64,000 nt of DNA. It comes from Cladosporium sp. IMV 00045. Its lineage: Eukaryota; Ascomycota; Dothideomycetes; Cladosporiales; Cladosporiaceae. Positions 11,623 through 23,693 of the stretch are shown in pieces. The notes beneath the pieces are model-generated. The model saw nothing but the letters and a program-made list of their open reading frames with translations. It ran no database searches and was not told the DNA's origin. The stretch is from the NCBI GenBank assembly GCA_001931905.2, contig MSJI02000894.1, positions 124,001-188,000 on the forward strand, written 5' to 3'. A program made the translations under genes and the position numbers. How positions within the stretch are numbered: position 1 is the stretch's first letter; every line of letters starts with the position of its first letter.

Positions 11623-13506
11623 ATGAAGTTCCAGTTGGCAGCATCGCTGCTTTCCCTCACTCTGCCTTCGTGGGCTCTGTCCAACGCTGGATCAAAGGAA
11701 CAACCTCCGATCAATCTTAAGCCTCAACGTACCGCTTCTCGAGAGCTTCTGAACCTTGATGGACTCTGGCGATTCGCTCTTGCGTCAGGATCGAACGAAA
11801 CAAGCGAGCCATGGAGAAGACAGCTACCCAAAGGTCTCGAATGTCCTGTCCCAGCTTCATATAACGACATCTTTCTGGACCCGGAGATCCATGACCATGT
11901 CGGATGGGTTTGGTATCAGCGCGACGTGATCGTGCCAAAAGGCTGGTCTCAAGAGCGTTACTTCGTGCGAGTTGAGTCGGCGACGCATGAAGGTCGCATC
12001 TACGTCAACGATGACTTGCTTGCAGAACATGTTGGTGGGTATACCCCATTCGAGGCCGACATCACCGATCATGTTTCTGCTGGAAAAAATTTTCGCTTGA
12101 CCATCGGCGTCAACAATGAGCTCACTCATGAGACAATCCCACCTGGAAGCATTTCGACACTCGAGTATACTGGAAAGAGGGTCCAGAGTTATCAGCACGA
12201 TTTCTTCAATTATGCTGGTCTTCACCGCTCGGTCTGGCTGTACTCTGTGCCACACGAGTATATTAAGGACATCACTGTTGTGACGGATGTTGATGGCGAC
12301 GCAGGTCTCATCAACTACAAGATCGAGTTGAGCGGCAACTCCACCGTGCAAGTAGAGGTCTCAGTGCTCGGCGAAGATGGAGTCGCCGTCTCCAACGCTT
12401 CAGGGATCGAGGGCACCGCTAGAATTGAATCGGTGAACCTATGGCAGCCTGGAGCAGCGTACCTTTATGACTTTGAAGCCAATATTCTGGATTCGAGCGG
12501 GAACGTCGTCGACACTTACAGTGTGGCAACGGGTGTGCGCACCGTTGAAGTCAGCGGGACGAAGTTCTTGATCAACGGCAAACCTTTCTACTTCACAGGT
12601 TTCGGCAGGCATGAAGATACCAATGTTCGTGGCAAGGGACACGATCAAGCATATATGGTCCACGATTTCGAGCTGATGAAATGGATGGGAGCAAACTCAT
12701 TCCGGACCTCTCACTACCCTTACGCCGAGGAAGTGATGGAATTCGCAGATCGAAATGGCATTGTGGTGATCGATGAGACGCCCGCTGTCGGCTTGAACAT
12801 CGCCCTGATGGGCGTCTCGGACTCCGGCAACACCGAAACTTGGCGACCGGATGCCATCAACAACAACACCAGAGTGGCGCATCGGCAATCCATTCAGGAG
12901 CTAATCCACCGAGACAAAAACCATGCCAGCGTTGTCATGTGGGCGATTGCCAACGAGCCGGCTTCCGCGGAGCAAGGAGCACGAGAGTACTTTGAGCCTC
13001 TGGCAAAGGTGACTCGAGAGCTCGATCCCACCCGTCCTATCACATACGCAAATGTCGGCTCTGCGACTTTCGACGAAGATCTGATTTCCGACCTCTTCGA
13101 CGTCACCTGCATCAACCGGTACTTCGGCTGGTACGAGCAGACCGGCCAACTCGAAGAAGCGGAAGTTGCTCTTGAGAGAGACCTGCGCGGCTGGCAGGAA
13201 AAGTTCAACAGACCAATCATTATGAGCGAGTACGGCGCGGACACCATTGCAGGGCTTCACGCAGCAATCGCGGTCCCCTTCAGTGAGGAATTCCAGGTCG
13301 ACATGCTCGCCATGTATCACAGAGTCTTCGATCGAACTGAGGCCATGGCCGGCGAGCATGTCTGGAATTTTGCCGATTTCCAGACTTCTCTGGGCGTTAG
13401 AAGGGTGGATGGTAATAAGAAGGGTGTTTTCACTCGGGACCGCAAGCCGAAGGCAGCAGCTCATGCTTTGAAGGAGAGGTGGACCAACATGAAGGCGTCG
13501 GACTGA
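11623..13506 (+). CDS. Secreted beta-glucuronidase, glycoside hydrolase family 2
   Basis: Intronless, 627 residues. The first about 20 residues (MKFQLAASLLSLTLPSWALS) form a signal peptide. GH2 domain order is visible: a jelly-roll sugar-binding domain (LNLDGLWRFAL, then EGRIYVNDDLLAEHVGGYTP), an immunoglobulin-like domain, and a TIM barrel starting near KFLINGKPFYFTGFGRHED. The catalytic acid/base is Glu445 in the motif MWAIANEPAS. The nucleophile is Glu536 in IMSEYGAD. The length and the barrel motifs (SFRTSHYPYAEE, HVWNFADF) fit beta-glucuronidases rather than the longer beta-galactosidases. Expected role: release of glucuronic acid from plant or other extracellular glycans. Confidence 0.93.
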   Translation: MKFQLAASLLSLTLPSWALSNAGSKEQPPINLKPQRTASRELLNLDGLWRFALASGSNETSEPWRRQLPKGLECPVPASYNDIFLDPEIHDHVGWVWYQRDVIVPKGWSQERYFVRVESATHEGRIYVNDDLLAEHVGGYTPFEADITDHVSAGKNFRLTIGVNNELTHETIPPGSISTLEYTGKRVQSYQHDFFNYAGLHRSVWLYSVPHEYIKDITVVTDVDGDAGLINYKIELSGNSTVQVEVSVLGEDGVAVSNASGIEGTARIESVNLWQPGAAYLYDFEANILDSSGNVVDTYSVATGVRTVEVSGTKFLINGKPFYFTGFGRHEDTNVRGKGHDQAYMVHDFELMKWMGANSFRTSHYPYAEEVMEFADRNGIVVIDETPAVGLNIALMGVSDSGNTETWRPDAINNNTRVAHRQSIQELIHRDKNHASVVMWAIANEPASAEQGAREYFEPLAKVTRELDPTRPITYANVGSATFDEDLISDLFDVTCINRYFGWYEQTGQLEEAEVALERDLRGWQEKFNRPIIMSEYGADTIAGLHAAIAVPFSEEFQVDMLAMYHRVFDRTEAMAGEHVWNFADFQTSLGVRRVDGNKKGVFTRDRKPKAAAHALKERWTNMKASD

Positions 13507-14530
13507 TGGAGTGAGGGCTTGTTGCGTAAGCTTTGATTTATGTTCCTGCCTGGGAGCGTAATCTCTTCCATGTGGCGCACATTGCGTGCATCGTACATAT
13601 TGGATGTCGCCGAGTGGTGGTCTCTTTTGTCCCTTGCTCCTGACCGTCCTCATCATGTAAGGGAGATCATGCTCGATGAATTGTATCTATCGTCTGCGTC
13701 GATCTTGTTTATCTGACTTCGTCGCAAAGAGATTTGTCGAAACATCGCTCGTCGCCTAACATAAAGAAATGTCGTGACTTCATATCATGAGTGTCAATGG
13801 GCCAGCCGATTGAGTCCCGATTAGGGCTATTCAAATCCATAGGCGGCAATATCATAGCTTATTAAAATCAAGTCTGCAGTCGTAATGAGTCTTGGGTGGG
13901 TTGTGAAGTTGCAAATAGTAAAAGCAAAATGGGAAACGATTCATCAATATTTCGAATCATGACGAACCCACCGACGTGTGGATCAAAAAGTGGATTTATG
14001 CACGTGTAGTTCAACGATTGAACGAATTGCGATTATCCCAAAATATGCATCCAGAATGTGCTAAATTATTGGTTGATCAGCCCTGCATATATTCGCGGCA
14101 TTGAACGATGAATCTCGGATGGCCTACCGAGCGCTGCAAACGACCGAATTGGGACTTTCTGCCTGTGCGGCTGAGGCCTCGCTTTCGCAAACTTCGCTCA
14201 GGTCATAACAACAAGACGTGTACATAATGACATACACCGCACACGGGTGACAACTATCCCGTGCACACATAGAGTGGTACGAGTGCCTCCTGACTTGGCA
14301 TTCTAGGCTGCTCTCCTGTATCATCAGCCCTACGCTGTGAACGACATGACAATGATATTAATACAGCTGCCTGCGCCACCCTGAGGCATACCACTCTTCG
14401 ACATCTCAGGCCTCCTTTTACTGTATCGTCGTGTCTATAATACGCGTGGCTCGCCATCAAACTTCTTTTCTCAAGCCCAGATCACACCACTTCGTTGCAA
14501 GACACGCCCCGCCATCGTACATCTCTCATC
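13507..14530. other. Long intergenic region upstream of the ABC-B gene
   Basis: About 1 kb with an A+T-rich middle (13,740-14,100) and no supported gene. It probably contains the promoter of the exporter. No repeats were seen. Confidence 0.5.
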
Positions 14531-17500
14531 ATGAACCTCTTCAAGCGAACCAAAAAGAAAGAAGACCCACCAGAGAAAGATGACAAAAAAGATAGCGTAT
14601 CCGACCCCAACGCACCGATTGAGCCCTCCGAAGAAGACTTCGCAAAGGCTGGTCTGTCCGAAGCCCAGGTCAAAATTCTCAAGGACCAAACTGGCTACCC
14701 CAATGAGGCCAAGGCTACCATCTTCGCCGTCTACCGATATGCCAGCAAGTGGGAGATTCTCATGATGGTGGTGTCGGCAATCTGCTCCATCGCCGCAGGA
14801 GTAGTCACGCCTTTGATGATCATCATTTTCGGCCAACTTGTGGGTGACCTCTCACAAGGCTCTGCTGCAAGTGTTGGACAAGCTGTCGGTGGCAACAGCG
14901 CGAGCACCGAGCGAATCCTTTATCTCGTGTATCTGGCCATTGCTTCTTTCGGCCTGGAGTGGATCGGAACCGTTGGTTGGCAGCACACTGGCCGACGTAT
15001 TGCTCGCAAGGTCCGAGCAGACTATCTGCGTGCTCTGCTCAAACAGAACATTGGCTTCTTTGACACATTCGGCGCTGGAAAGATGACTTCACACATCACC
15101 GCAGACATGAACGCGATCCAAGAGGCCATCTCAGAGAAAGTGGGCATCACTCTCGCGACTTGTTCTACAATGGTCGCAGCTTTCATTGTCGGCTTCGTCC
15201 AATATTGGGCACTGGCTCTGATCCTGTCTTCCGCTCTACTGGCCATTATGTTATCCTTGGGCATCATCTCAGTCCCGATGCAAAGCAATACTGCCAAAGC
15301 TGGCCAGGGCGCGTCAGAAGCCGCAACCGTGGTCGATGAGGCTTTCAGCGCCATCAAGACTGTACTTGCTCTCAATATGCAAGAGAGGATGAAAGAGCGC
15401 TATTCCACTCACACAAGTATCGCCGAACACTGGAGCGGGAGAGCCAAGGCCTATGCGGGACTGATGCTTGCAGTTATGATGTGCATCATCAATCTCATGT
15501 ATGGACTTGCTTTTTGGCAAGGAGCGAGGTTCCAGAATGAGGGTACTGTTGACATCACTGTCATTATTATCACATTGTTTGCTGTCATGACTGGCTCCTT
15601 CTCAATGGCGATGATGGCGCCTAACTTCCAAGCTTTCAACACTGGTACTGCATCGGCTGCGACCATTTTCCGCTTCATAGACAGGCCGTCTCCGATAGAC
15701 TCATCTGACGACAATGGCCTGGATGCAAGCAAAATCGAAGGTGATGTCAAGCTGAAAAACGTGCGTCACGTCTATCCCTCGCGAATAAACACGAACGCTC
15801 TGAAAGATTGCAACCTTCACGTACCAGCCGGACAAACAACTGCTCTGGTAGGACCTAGCGGTGGCGGCAAGTCGACTATTGTTGGACTGCTACAGCGTCT
15901 TTACAACATCGTCGAAGGCACTGTGACAATTGACGGAATCCCCATCACCGACTACAACATCAACAGTCTGCGTAGACAGATTTCTGTGGTAAGCCAAGAA
16001 CCTACACTGTTCAGCCTCAGCGTTCGCGACAACATTGCATTTGGCCTGTCGGAGGTCAAGCGGAAAGAGATGACTGAGCAGGAAATTACCGACGCCGTCC
16101 GTGAATCTGCCAAACAAGCGTACGCGCACGAATTCGTAGCGAAGCTCCCACGAGGATACGACACTTTGGTCGGCGAGCGAGGTGTGCTTCTATCAGGTGG
16201 ACAGCGACAGCGCATCGCGATTGCCCGTGCTCTCGTCTCTGACCCAAAGATTCTCCTGTTTGATGAGGCAACCTCCGCCCTTGACACCGAGAGTGAGCGA
16301 TATGTACAGGCCGCCATCAAGGAAGCCAGCCGCCACCGCACAACCATCATGATTGCCCACCGCTTGTCAACGATCCGCGATGCCGACTCTATCGCTGTTA
16401 TCCTCGGCGGTCAAGTAGTCGAGCAAGGAACCCACACAGAATTGCTTGCCCAAGGCGGAACTTACAAGAAGCTTGTCGATGCCCAGGCTCTCTCACAAGA
16501 CACGAGCGAGACGAAACAAGACCTCGAGAAAGAGGCCGCAATCGAAGCCGACGAAATGGAGCTGTCTTTGACCAAGACCCGCAGTAAGGGTGCATCAATT
16601 CTTCGACGAACCTCTACAAGCCGATCCGCAGCCGATCCAGAGAAAGGTGACGAGCCCTGCGAAGACGAAGACTCCAAGAAAAAGTACTCCTGGTGGGAAA
16701 TCATGAAGTTCCTCTACCACTACAACAAACAGGAGAGATGGCTCCTCCTCATTGGCTGTGCCCTCTCGGTCATATCAGGCATGGTCCAGCCTGTTAGCGC
16801 CGTGCTATTCGCCAAATCCATCTTCGCCATCGTCGTCCCAGGACTGATCGAGCAATCAATCAATTTCTGGGCCGGCATGTACTTGCTTGTGGGTTTCGTG
16901 GCGTTTTTGGCTCTTGCAGGTCGAGGACTTGTCTTCGGAATCGCCTCTGCAAAGCTGACTTCCAGGCTGAGGACGACTATTTTCCGCTTCATCTTGAAGC
17001 AGGAAGCGGAGTGGTTTGATACTCCTACTCACTCGGCCGGTGCATTGACTTCTATGCTCTCGACCGAGCCGGACAATGCTGCTGGAATTTCTGGCGCGAC
17101 TCTTGGGACCTTGATCGACGGTGCAGTCACTCTGTTCGGCGGTATGATTCTCGCGCTTGCTATCGGTTGGAAGCTTGCATTGGTCTGTATTGCAGTCGTG
17201 CCTGTCATTTTGGTCAGCGGCTTCGTTCGTGTGTCTCTCCTCTCCAGGTTTCATGTCATGGCGAAGAAAACTTTCGAAGAGTCAGCAGCGTCTGCTTCGG
17301 AGTACGTGTCTGGCATCAGAACTGTCGCATCACTATCGAAAGAGATGACGGTTTGGCATAGCTACCATGATCAGCTCGTGGACGCCGAACAGAAGAGCAT
17401 GAAGTGGGTGATTCTGTCTTCGCTCTTCTATGCCATGTCGCAGGCCTCGCAGTTCCTAATCTTCGCGCTCGTCTTTTGGTATGGCGGTCGACTGATTGGC

Positions 17501-18515
17501 TCTGGAGAATATGGACCTCAACAGTTCTTCATATGTAAGTCTCGCTAATTCACAGAACTCAAACGATACTTCTTCCTAACCACACGAACCAGGTCTCACG
17601 GCCGTCATCTTCGGCGCCCAATCCGCCGCCAACTTCTTCGGTTTCGGGCCCGACATCACCAAGACACGAGTCGCCGCCGAACGACTCATCGAACTCCTCA
17701 GCACCGACACCACAGAAGACCAATCCCACCCATCTCCCAACTCCTCCCCCGAGAAACCCTTGACAGGCCACATCGAGCTCCAAAATATCCATTTCTCCTA
17801 CCCCGGCCGCTCCGCCACCGTCCTCTCCGACCTCACCCTCGACATCCCCGCCGGCAGCTTCGTCGCCCTCGTCGGCCACTCCGGCTGCGGCAAGTCGACC
17901 GTGATCAGCCTGACATCCCGCCTCTACCACCCTACCTCCGGCACCATCCTCATCGACGGCACGCCCCTCGAGTCCCTCAACGCCCACACCCTACGCACCC
18001 AACTCTCCGTCGTCGCGCAAGAGCCCGTCCTCTTCTCCGGTACCATCCGCGACAACTTACTCATGGGCTTGCCTCTTAAAGAAGAAGTCACCGACGACCG
18101 CATCGCCCAAGCCTGCCGCGACGCCAATATCGACAGCCTCATCTCCTCCCTCCCGGCAGGCTACAATACCGCCTTAGGGAATAAGGGCGTGCAGCTCTCC
18201 GGTGGCCAGAGGCAGCGCATCGCCATCGCGCGCACGCTGCTGCGCAATCCGAAGATCTTGCTGCTCGACGAGGCGACTAGCGCGCTTGACTCTGAGTCGG
18301 AACATCTCGTGCAGGAAGCGCTGGATCGTGCGTCGAAGGGCAGGACGACGGTTGCGGTTGCGCATCGCTTGAGTACCATTCAGAAGGCGGATATGATTTT
18401 CGTGCTGCAGGCGGGTAAGCTCGTGGAGAGCGGGTCGCATGCGGAGTTATTGGCTAGGAAGGGGAGGTATAGTCAGTTTGTTAGGGAGCAGGATCTTGGT
18501 GGTGCTACTGCTTGA
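14531..18515 (+). CDS. Full ABC-B (MDR1/P-glycoprotein-like) exporter
   Basis: Membrane exporter of 1308 residues with TMD-NBD-TMD-NBD order. The ATG at 14531 is preferred over an upstream TTG in the same frame; the N-terminus is a charged Lys/Asp/Glu tail. One intron, 17535-17592. NBD1: Walker A GPSGGGKST at 441-449, signature LSGGQRQRIAIARA from 554 and Walker B ILLFDEATSALD. NBD2: Walker A GHSGCGKST from about 1096, signature LSGGQRQRIAIARTL and Walker B ILLLDEATSALD. Both nucleotide-binding sites look canonical. Fungal relatives export hydrophobic drugs, lipids or a-factor-like peptides; the substrate here is unknown. Exon 2 is noticeably C-rich at its start, unlike exon 1. Confidence 0.95.
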
Positions 18516-18934
18516 GGGAGGTGTTGGAGGGTTGGGGGATTTTTTGTTGTTTCGCTCAGTTCCTCCACTCTTGTATTATTATTGCATGGGATTCATAGCT
18601 CATGATCTTCGCTCATGCAGCTGCTGGCTCGGTGGAAGGAGTTTCTATCCATGCATCTCAACACAACAAAAGACCTTCTCGGATGATGAACTTCGCACGC
18701 TGCTCAAAAAATTAAGACGAGTGATGAAAACCACCGTAGCGCCGTGATGGGAGGTAATCTTTTCTTCAAACCAGAAGGATATGCGCTTTTATATTGTATC
18801 ACAAGAATCTATCCGCGCAACCCCCCTACTTTTGGACAGACAGTCAAAAAAAATAACGCCCCATCTTACATTCACACAAACGCCCAACCCCCGAACCACA
18901 CCCGATGTATAAACAAAAAATCTAGTCACAAGAT
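18516..18934. other. Convergent intergenic region
   Basis: 3' ends of the ABC-B gene and the Dbp3 gene meet here. It is A-rich near 18,846-18,930. No gene seen. Confidence 0.55.
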
Positions 18935-20840
18935 CTAATCAAACGTAATCTTAGTCGCCTGCTTCATATCCGACGTATCCTTGTAGAAGGCGCCGTACGC
19001 CTCGTGACCCTTCTTCTTCACGGTCGTGCCGTACTTCATCAACGCCTCCGGCACGGGCTGGTTGGCCGCTTTCAGCACGTTGACCAGCGCGCCTGCGAGG
19101 TGCTTCTCTGCTTCGCCGAAGAAGGTGATTGCGCGCCCGGATGTGCCAGCGCGGCCGGTTCTGGGAGGGGGAGTGTTAGTCTGACTGGTTTTTTCTTTTT
19201 TGGGAAGGATGGATTTTCTTGACTTACCGGCCAATGCGGTGCACGTAGTCTTCCGCCGTGAGAGGGAAGGTGACGTTGATGACGAGCCTGACGTTGGGGA
19301 TGTCGAGACCGCGAGCGGCGACGTCGGTGGCGACCAGGATAGGGACCTGACCGCGCTTGAAAGCCTCGAGAGACTCGGTGCGCTTCTGCTGCGGCAGGTC
19401 GCCGTGAATACCGCCGACTTTGAAGCCGCGGCGACGGATCGTCTCTTCGATCCGCGTGGCTTCTTTCTTGTACAGGCAGAAGACCAGGATGCGGTCGTCC
19501 TTGTTCTTGCCGGATTGGTTCTGCTTCAGCAGGTCGATCAGGCGGTTTTGCTTGTCGTGCTGCTCCATCACTTCGACTTCTTGCGTGATGCGGGTGTTGG
19601 CGCGCAGCTCGCCGGTGGGGTTGTCGCCGACGGTCACTTTGACGGGGTTGGACATGAACGTCGCCGCGAGGTCGCGCACGCTAGGCGGCCAGGTGGCGGT
19701 GAACATGACCGTCTGCTTGCCCGTCGTGGGCGTCGTGGAGATGATCTTGCGGATCTCCTGCTCGAATCCCTTGTCCAGCATGCGGTCGGCTTCGTCGAGG
19801 ATCATGTGCTCGACATGCGAGAGGTCGATGGAGCCTTCTTGGATGTAGTCGTTCAGACGGCCGGGGGTGGCGACGATGATGTTCGCGCCGGCCATTTCCG
19901 CGCGCTGCGCATCCTTGGGCACACCTCCGTACACGACCGCGATTTTGATGTTGTAGGGCTTGGAGAGCTTCGCGAGCTCGTCGTGGATCTGCACGGCCAA
20001 CTCGCGTGTGGGGCTGACGATACAAGCCTTGATGTTCTTGCGCTCCTTGGGAGACTGCGCGCTCAGGCGGGAAACGCAGGGCACACCGAAAGCCAGCGTC
20101 TTGCCAGATCCGGTCTCAGCGACACCGACCACGTCCTTGAAAGCGAAAAGATGCGGCCATGCCGCTGCCTGAATGGGCGTAGGCGTCTGGAAGTTCTTGA
20201 AGGGCTCGCGTTGCCTCTCGTCCGTCACAGGCAAGTACTTGAACGAGGTGAGCGGGCGCAGCGGCTCTTTCGCATCGATGGTGATCATCTTCTCCTTGAG
20301 AAAAGCGTCGATCTCGGCCTGAGGGAGGCCGGTGAGCTCGGCGTGCTCGACGTATCCAGTAGGCGAGGCGGTGGTGGTCTTCTCGACAACGGCCTCGCTG
20401 TCGGACGCCTTTGCGCTCACGCCGCCGGCCTTCGCGGCCTTCTTCGCAGCCTTCTCAGCAGCCTTGGCCGCTTTCTTCTCCGCCTTCGCAGCAGCGTCGC
20501 TGTCGCCAGTGCTCTCTTCCACACTGCCCGCGGCGTCCTTCGCAGCAGCAGCTTTCTCCGCCTCTTTCTTCGCGCGCTTCAAAGCCTTCTTCTCCCTCTT
20601 CGCAGCCTCCTCAGCACTCTCAGTCGCATCGGCGATTTCGGGCTCGGCGGCCTTCTCGCTCTCCTTCTTCGCGCGCTTCAGCGCCTTTCTGGCTTCCTTG
20701 GACAGGTTCTCGCCCGTCCTCTCTTCGGCGGCATCGTTGGAGACGGCGGCGAGCTTTTGCTTCTTGGATTTTTTGGCGGCGCGCTCGGCTTTGAGGGCGG
20801 CGTCGGCGTCGGCGACGTCTTCGTGAAGTCGCTTTGCCAT
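18935..20840 (-). CDS. DBP3: DEAD-box ATP-dependent RNA helicase Dbp3
   Basis: Nucleolar RNA helicase of 612 residues involved in pre-60S ribosomal RNA processing. The ATG at 20840 begins MAKRLHED. One intron, 19227-19161, falls inside the HRIGR/TGRAG motif and rejoins it exactly. Seen in order: a lysine/alanine-rich tail of about 160 residues with repeated [12 protein letters not shown] units (typical of nucleolar Dbp3), Q-motif region, motif I AETGSGKT, Ia PTRELA, Ib TPGR, II DEAD, III written TAT in [14 protein letters not shown] (as in Dbp3), [13 protein letters not shown] and VI HRIGRTGRAG. A housekeeping gene, unrelated to the secondary-metabolite cluster. A 567-residue antisense open frame over it is a composition artefact. 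Confidence 0.94.
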
Positions 20841-21407
20841 CTTATATTTTGGTATATGGGTATAAGAAATGGGAAGATGAAGAAGAGGAAAAGAGGGCAA
20901 TAAGCGGGCGACTGCGAATGCAATCGATGGGCCCGATATTTTTCATCCCCGGATTTTTTAATTTTAGCGTCGCCATCTGCTCAGCCGTAAGCCGAGCCAG
21001 ACCCTGATCGATTAATGGTGAGAAATACCTGAACATCTTATCACCTTCTACGTACGTGGTGATACATGTATTCAGTCCGGTACATTCTGACAAGAAAACG
21101 GAGTGTTTGTATAGAAAGACGGATCTATGTGAATGTTCGGATATACACAAAGCGTGTTAGACACTGCACATTTCATCTCCATTTCACCCTCTTCCTTGAA
21201 ACCTTGTTCCTCCAGAAAAGAAAGGGAATAAAAACAACGCCGCCAAAAAAAAAAAAGAAACCCCCAGTCAATGCTCGTGAGCATGTTGTATCGCAATTGA
21301 ACGCTCAAAAAGAAAAAAGTTAGCAACCCACCCGACTTGAATACCGTCACCTCCTCTTACAAAACGTGAATAAGACATAAAACCAAACCAACGACACTCT
21401 CCTCTCC
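20841..21407. other. Intergenic region with an A-tract
   Basis: Contains a poly-A run near 21,246-21,257 and A-rich flanks. No gene supported. Confidence 0.5.
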
Positions 21408-22595
21408 TCATGTCTCTCTGACAGGCTCCGGCTTCAAACATTGGCCCTTCGCGATCACCTCATTCTGTACATAGGCCAACTTCGACTGGTCGCCATCGTG
21501 ATAGAACTCTCCCGACCAAAACCCGCAGCCGATGTTGCTCGTCTCTTTGCGCCATTTGACTTGTTCCAGACCTGCTGCGTCGACGGGCGGTCGGGGTACG
21601 GGGTCTTTCTCTTCGCCGGCGATCAGGCTCTCGCCTTCCATGTGGTGGAAGAGTTCTGGCTGCAGCGTGTAGCACAGGATGTGGTTGTCGCGGCACGCTG
21701 TCAGGATCGCGGCGTCGTAGGCTGTGATATGCTTTTTGATGTCTTCCTTGGCCGGCGCGAGGTCTTGGAGAAGGCGCTGCGCTGTGTAGCGCGTGATGGC
21801 GTAGCCGAAAGTGCAGAGTGGCCAGACGGAGTGGTGGAAGACGCGCGTTTGTTCGGGGACGGTCAGAGCTGTGAGGAAGGAGGCGGTGTAAGGGTGGAGG
21901 TCGGTGCGGTTGAGCATGGTCGGGTCCTCGTAAAGGACATGCTTGAGCTTCTCCAGGTCCGAAGGGTGGTGGTGGCCGACTCCAACGCCCTTTGTGAGCA
22001 TGTTGAGGTAGTCGCCGCAGTGGCCCAGGTAGAGAAGATCCCAGTCCTTGGGCGATCCCCATGGGTAGACGGAGGAGTCGACCGACTTGGTCTTGCCAAG
22101 CGACCGCGCGGCGCGTTGCGCCAGAGGCACCTGGACGGATTTGAGGCGGATGTCCCAGTCGATGTCGTCCTCGAATATCAAAGCCGTCTCTTGTCCCGAC
22201 TTCAGAAACTCTTTCAGCACTACGTGGTGGCTCAGCCATGCCTTCACCGTGCCCGTTGTCACTTCGGACTCGCTCTTGTTGGGCCACTTGAAGTTCTCGA
22301 CGTCCTCCTCGGACCACGTCGGTTGCGTCGGGACAGTCAACTCAAGGCCAGTCGCTGCAGCCGCCTGCTCCAAGCGATTTCTCCTCGGAGATCCAGGACC
22401 TGAGACGGCCCACAGGCCACCGAATCCAAGAGTCGCATTTGTCGCGGATGCGACGCCGGTGGGGTAGTTGGCGACAGGAAAGCGCGGTTTGTATGCGTCG
22501 GAAGCGCCGTGGTGGTAGTAGAGGAAGATGGTGATCAGGCCGACGGCGAGGAGGAGGTAGAGCGAAGGCAGCCTTGAGGCGCGCGAGGCGAGCAT
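21408..22595 (-). CDS. Type II membrane glycosyltransferase, GT25-like
   Basis: Intronless, 395 residues, start ATG at 22595. A short cytoplasmic tail is followed by one membrane anchor (LYLLLAVGLITIFLYYHH), then a lumenal domain, the layout of a Golgi or ER glycosyltransferase. The acidic metal/sugar-nucleotide motif FEDDIDWD (Glu at residue 142), preceded by LSHHVVLKEFLKSG and followed by WDLLYLGHCGDYLN, matches fungal GT25 (LPS-glycosyltransferase-like) proteins. Donor and acceptor are unknown. High G+C causes long shadow frames on the other strand. Confidence 0.82.
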   Translation of the reverse strand: MLASRASRLPSLYLLLAVGLITIFLYYHHGASDAYKPRFPVANYPTGVASATNATLGFGGLWAVSGPGSPRRNRLEQAAAATGLELTVPTQPTWSEEDVENFKWPNKSESEVTTGTVKAWLSHHVVLKEFLKSGQETALIFEDDIDWDIRLKSVQVPLAQRAARSLGKTKSVDSSVYPWGSPKDWDLLYLGHCGDYLNMLTKGVGVGHHHPSDLEKLKHVLYEDPTMLNRTDLHPYTASFLTALTVPEQTRVFHHSVWPLCTFGYAITRYTAQRLLQDLAPAKEDIKKHITAYDAAILTACRDNHILCYTLQPELFHHMEGESLIAGEEKDPVPRPPVDAAGLEQVKWRKETSNIGCGFWSGEFYHDGDQSKLAYVQNEVIAKGQCLKPEPVRET

Positions 22596-23693
22596 CGTGT
22601 GGCTGCTGTCGAAGGTAAGGCTGAATCAGGACGCGATGAGGGCGGACATGAGACAGCTGGCGGGCGGGCTGGGCTAGTGGTGCTGAAGCAGAGGCATGTA
22701 GAGAGAGAATGTGGAGATAATAATATATCAATCTTTAGAGGAGGGTGGAGTGAGAGGACAGAGAAGAGAAGATAGTGGGTTCGACCGTTACGGGGGCCAT
22801 GCGACAAGGCTGACGTGTGTTGAGGGAGAGATCCTTGGAGCGATATCGAAGGAGGAAGTGCCCCCTGATGATGATGATGATGGTGGTGATGCCGCGTACC
22901 ATCCAGAGGGCCAAGCGGAATTTACTTCTACTTTCCCCCCACCATTCGACATGCATCAATCAATTTCTCAATCAATTTATTCATCAATTGGTGAATTGAC
23001 TACCTCACTGGCATATGACTATATTCGAAGCTCATCGAATTGATAGCGCATGGTCTGCGGCATTCGAATCAACACCCAAGGTAATCACCTGGCAAGACTA
23101 CTGCCGCAGAAATGTCGATCAGCCAGCCGGAACGATCTGGGTATCACCAACAGCCTGGCATCATCCACAGCCCTCGGCCCTGTCTCCGCGCGATTCCGAC
23201 TGCCAGGCCGAAGTCAATGCCTCCCTGAACTTTCCCTCGTCTGCATACATGTACCACATCTACAGCATTCATCCATGAATTACCACCTCAATCAGAATGC
23301 CACGCAGATCAGTGAAGACATGAATCGTATCATGCTTGTTCTGCCGTACCCCGGATCGCCGCAACGATCATCCATCGAGGCCTGGCTGCTTCGTGCGCTT
23401 CGGCCAACTGACATGGGATGCAGCATGCTGAACGAGTGGCATGCGTGCAGTTCGTGATGACGCTCATTCAAGGCAGCGTTTCCTCTCCTATGTCGACTTC
23501 ACAGACGCCTCCTCATGTTTGGAGGGTCAAAGGATGATTTCGTGGAGGCGTACGCTCCGCTTAAAAGGATTGCCCATCAAGGTGTCGCGCAGTAAACCTA
23601 TCCTCTAATAAGTCTGTCATATATTGGTAAGTCCCTGTATAGGGATATGTTCTCTTTACCACTTCTTCGCTTGAGGCGCAGCTTTATCTGAAC
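22596..23693. repeat. Intergenic region with simple repeats
   Basis: Holds a GAT/GGT trinucleotide run near 22,868-22,890 and a cluster of TCAATCAATT-like units near 22,955-22,992. No gene supported; open frames are unlike any family I know. Confidence 0.5.

Noticed and set aside
19200..20903. A 567-residue open frame on the plus strand
   Set aside because: Antisense to the Dbp3 helicase. It is low-complexity and has no domain; high G+C and lysine-rich codons on the other strand keep it open.
21441..22403. Long plus-strand frame, with another long minus-strand frame over the same gene
   Set aside because: Shadows of the GT25-like gene in a G+C-rich segment; the real frame has the membrane anchor and EDD motif.
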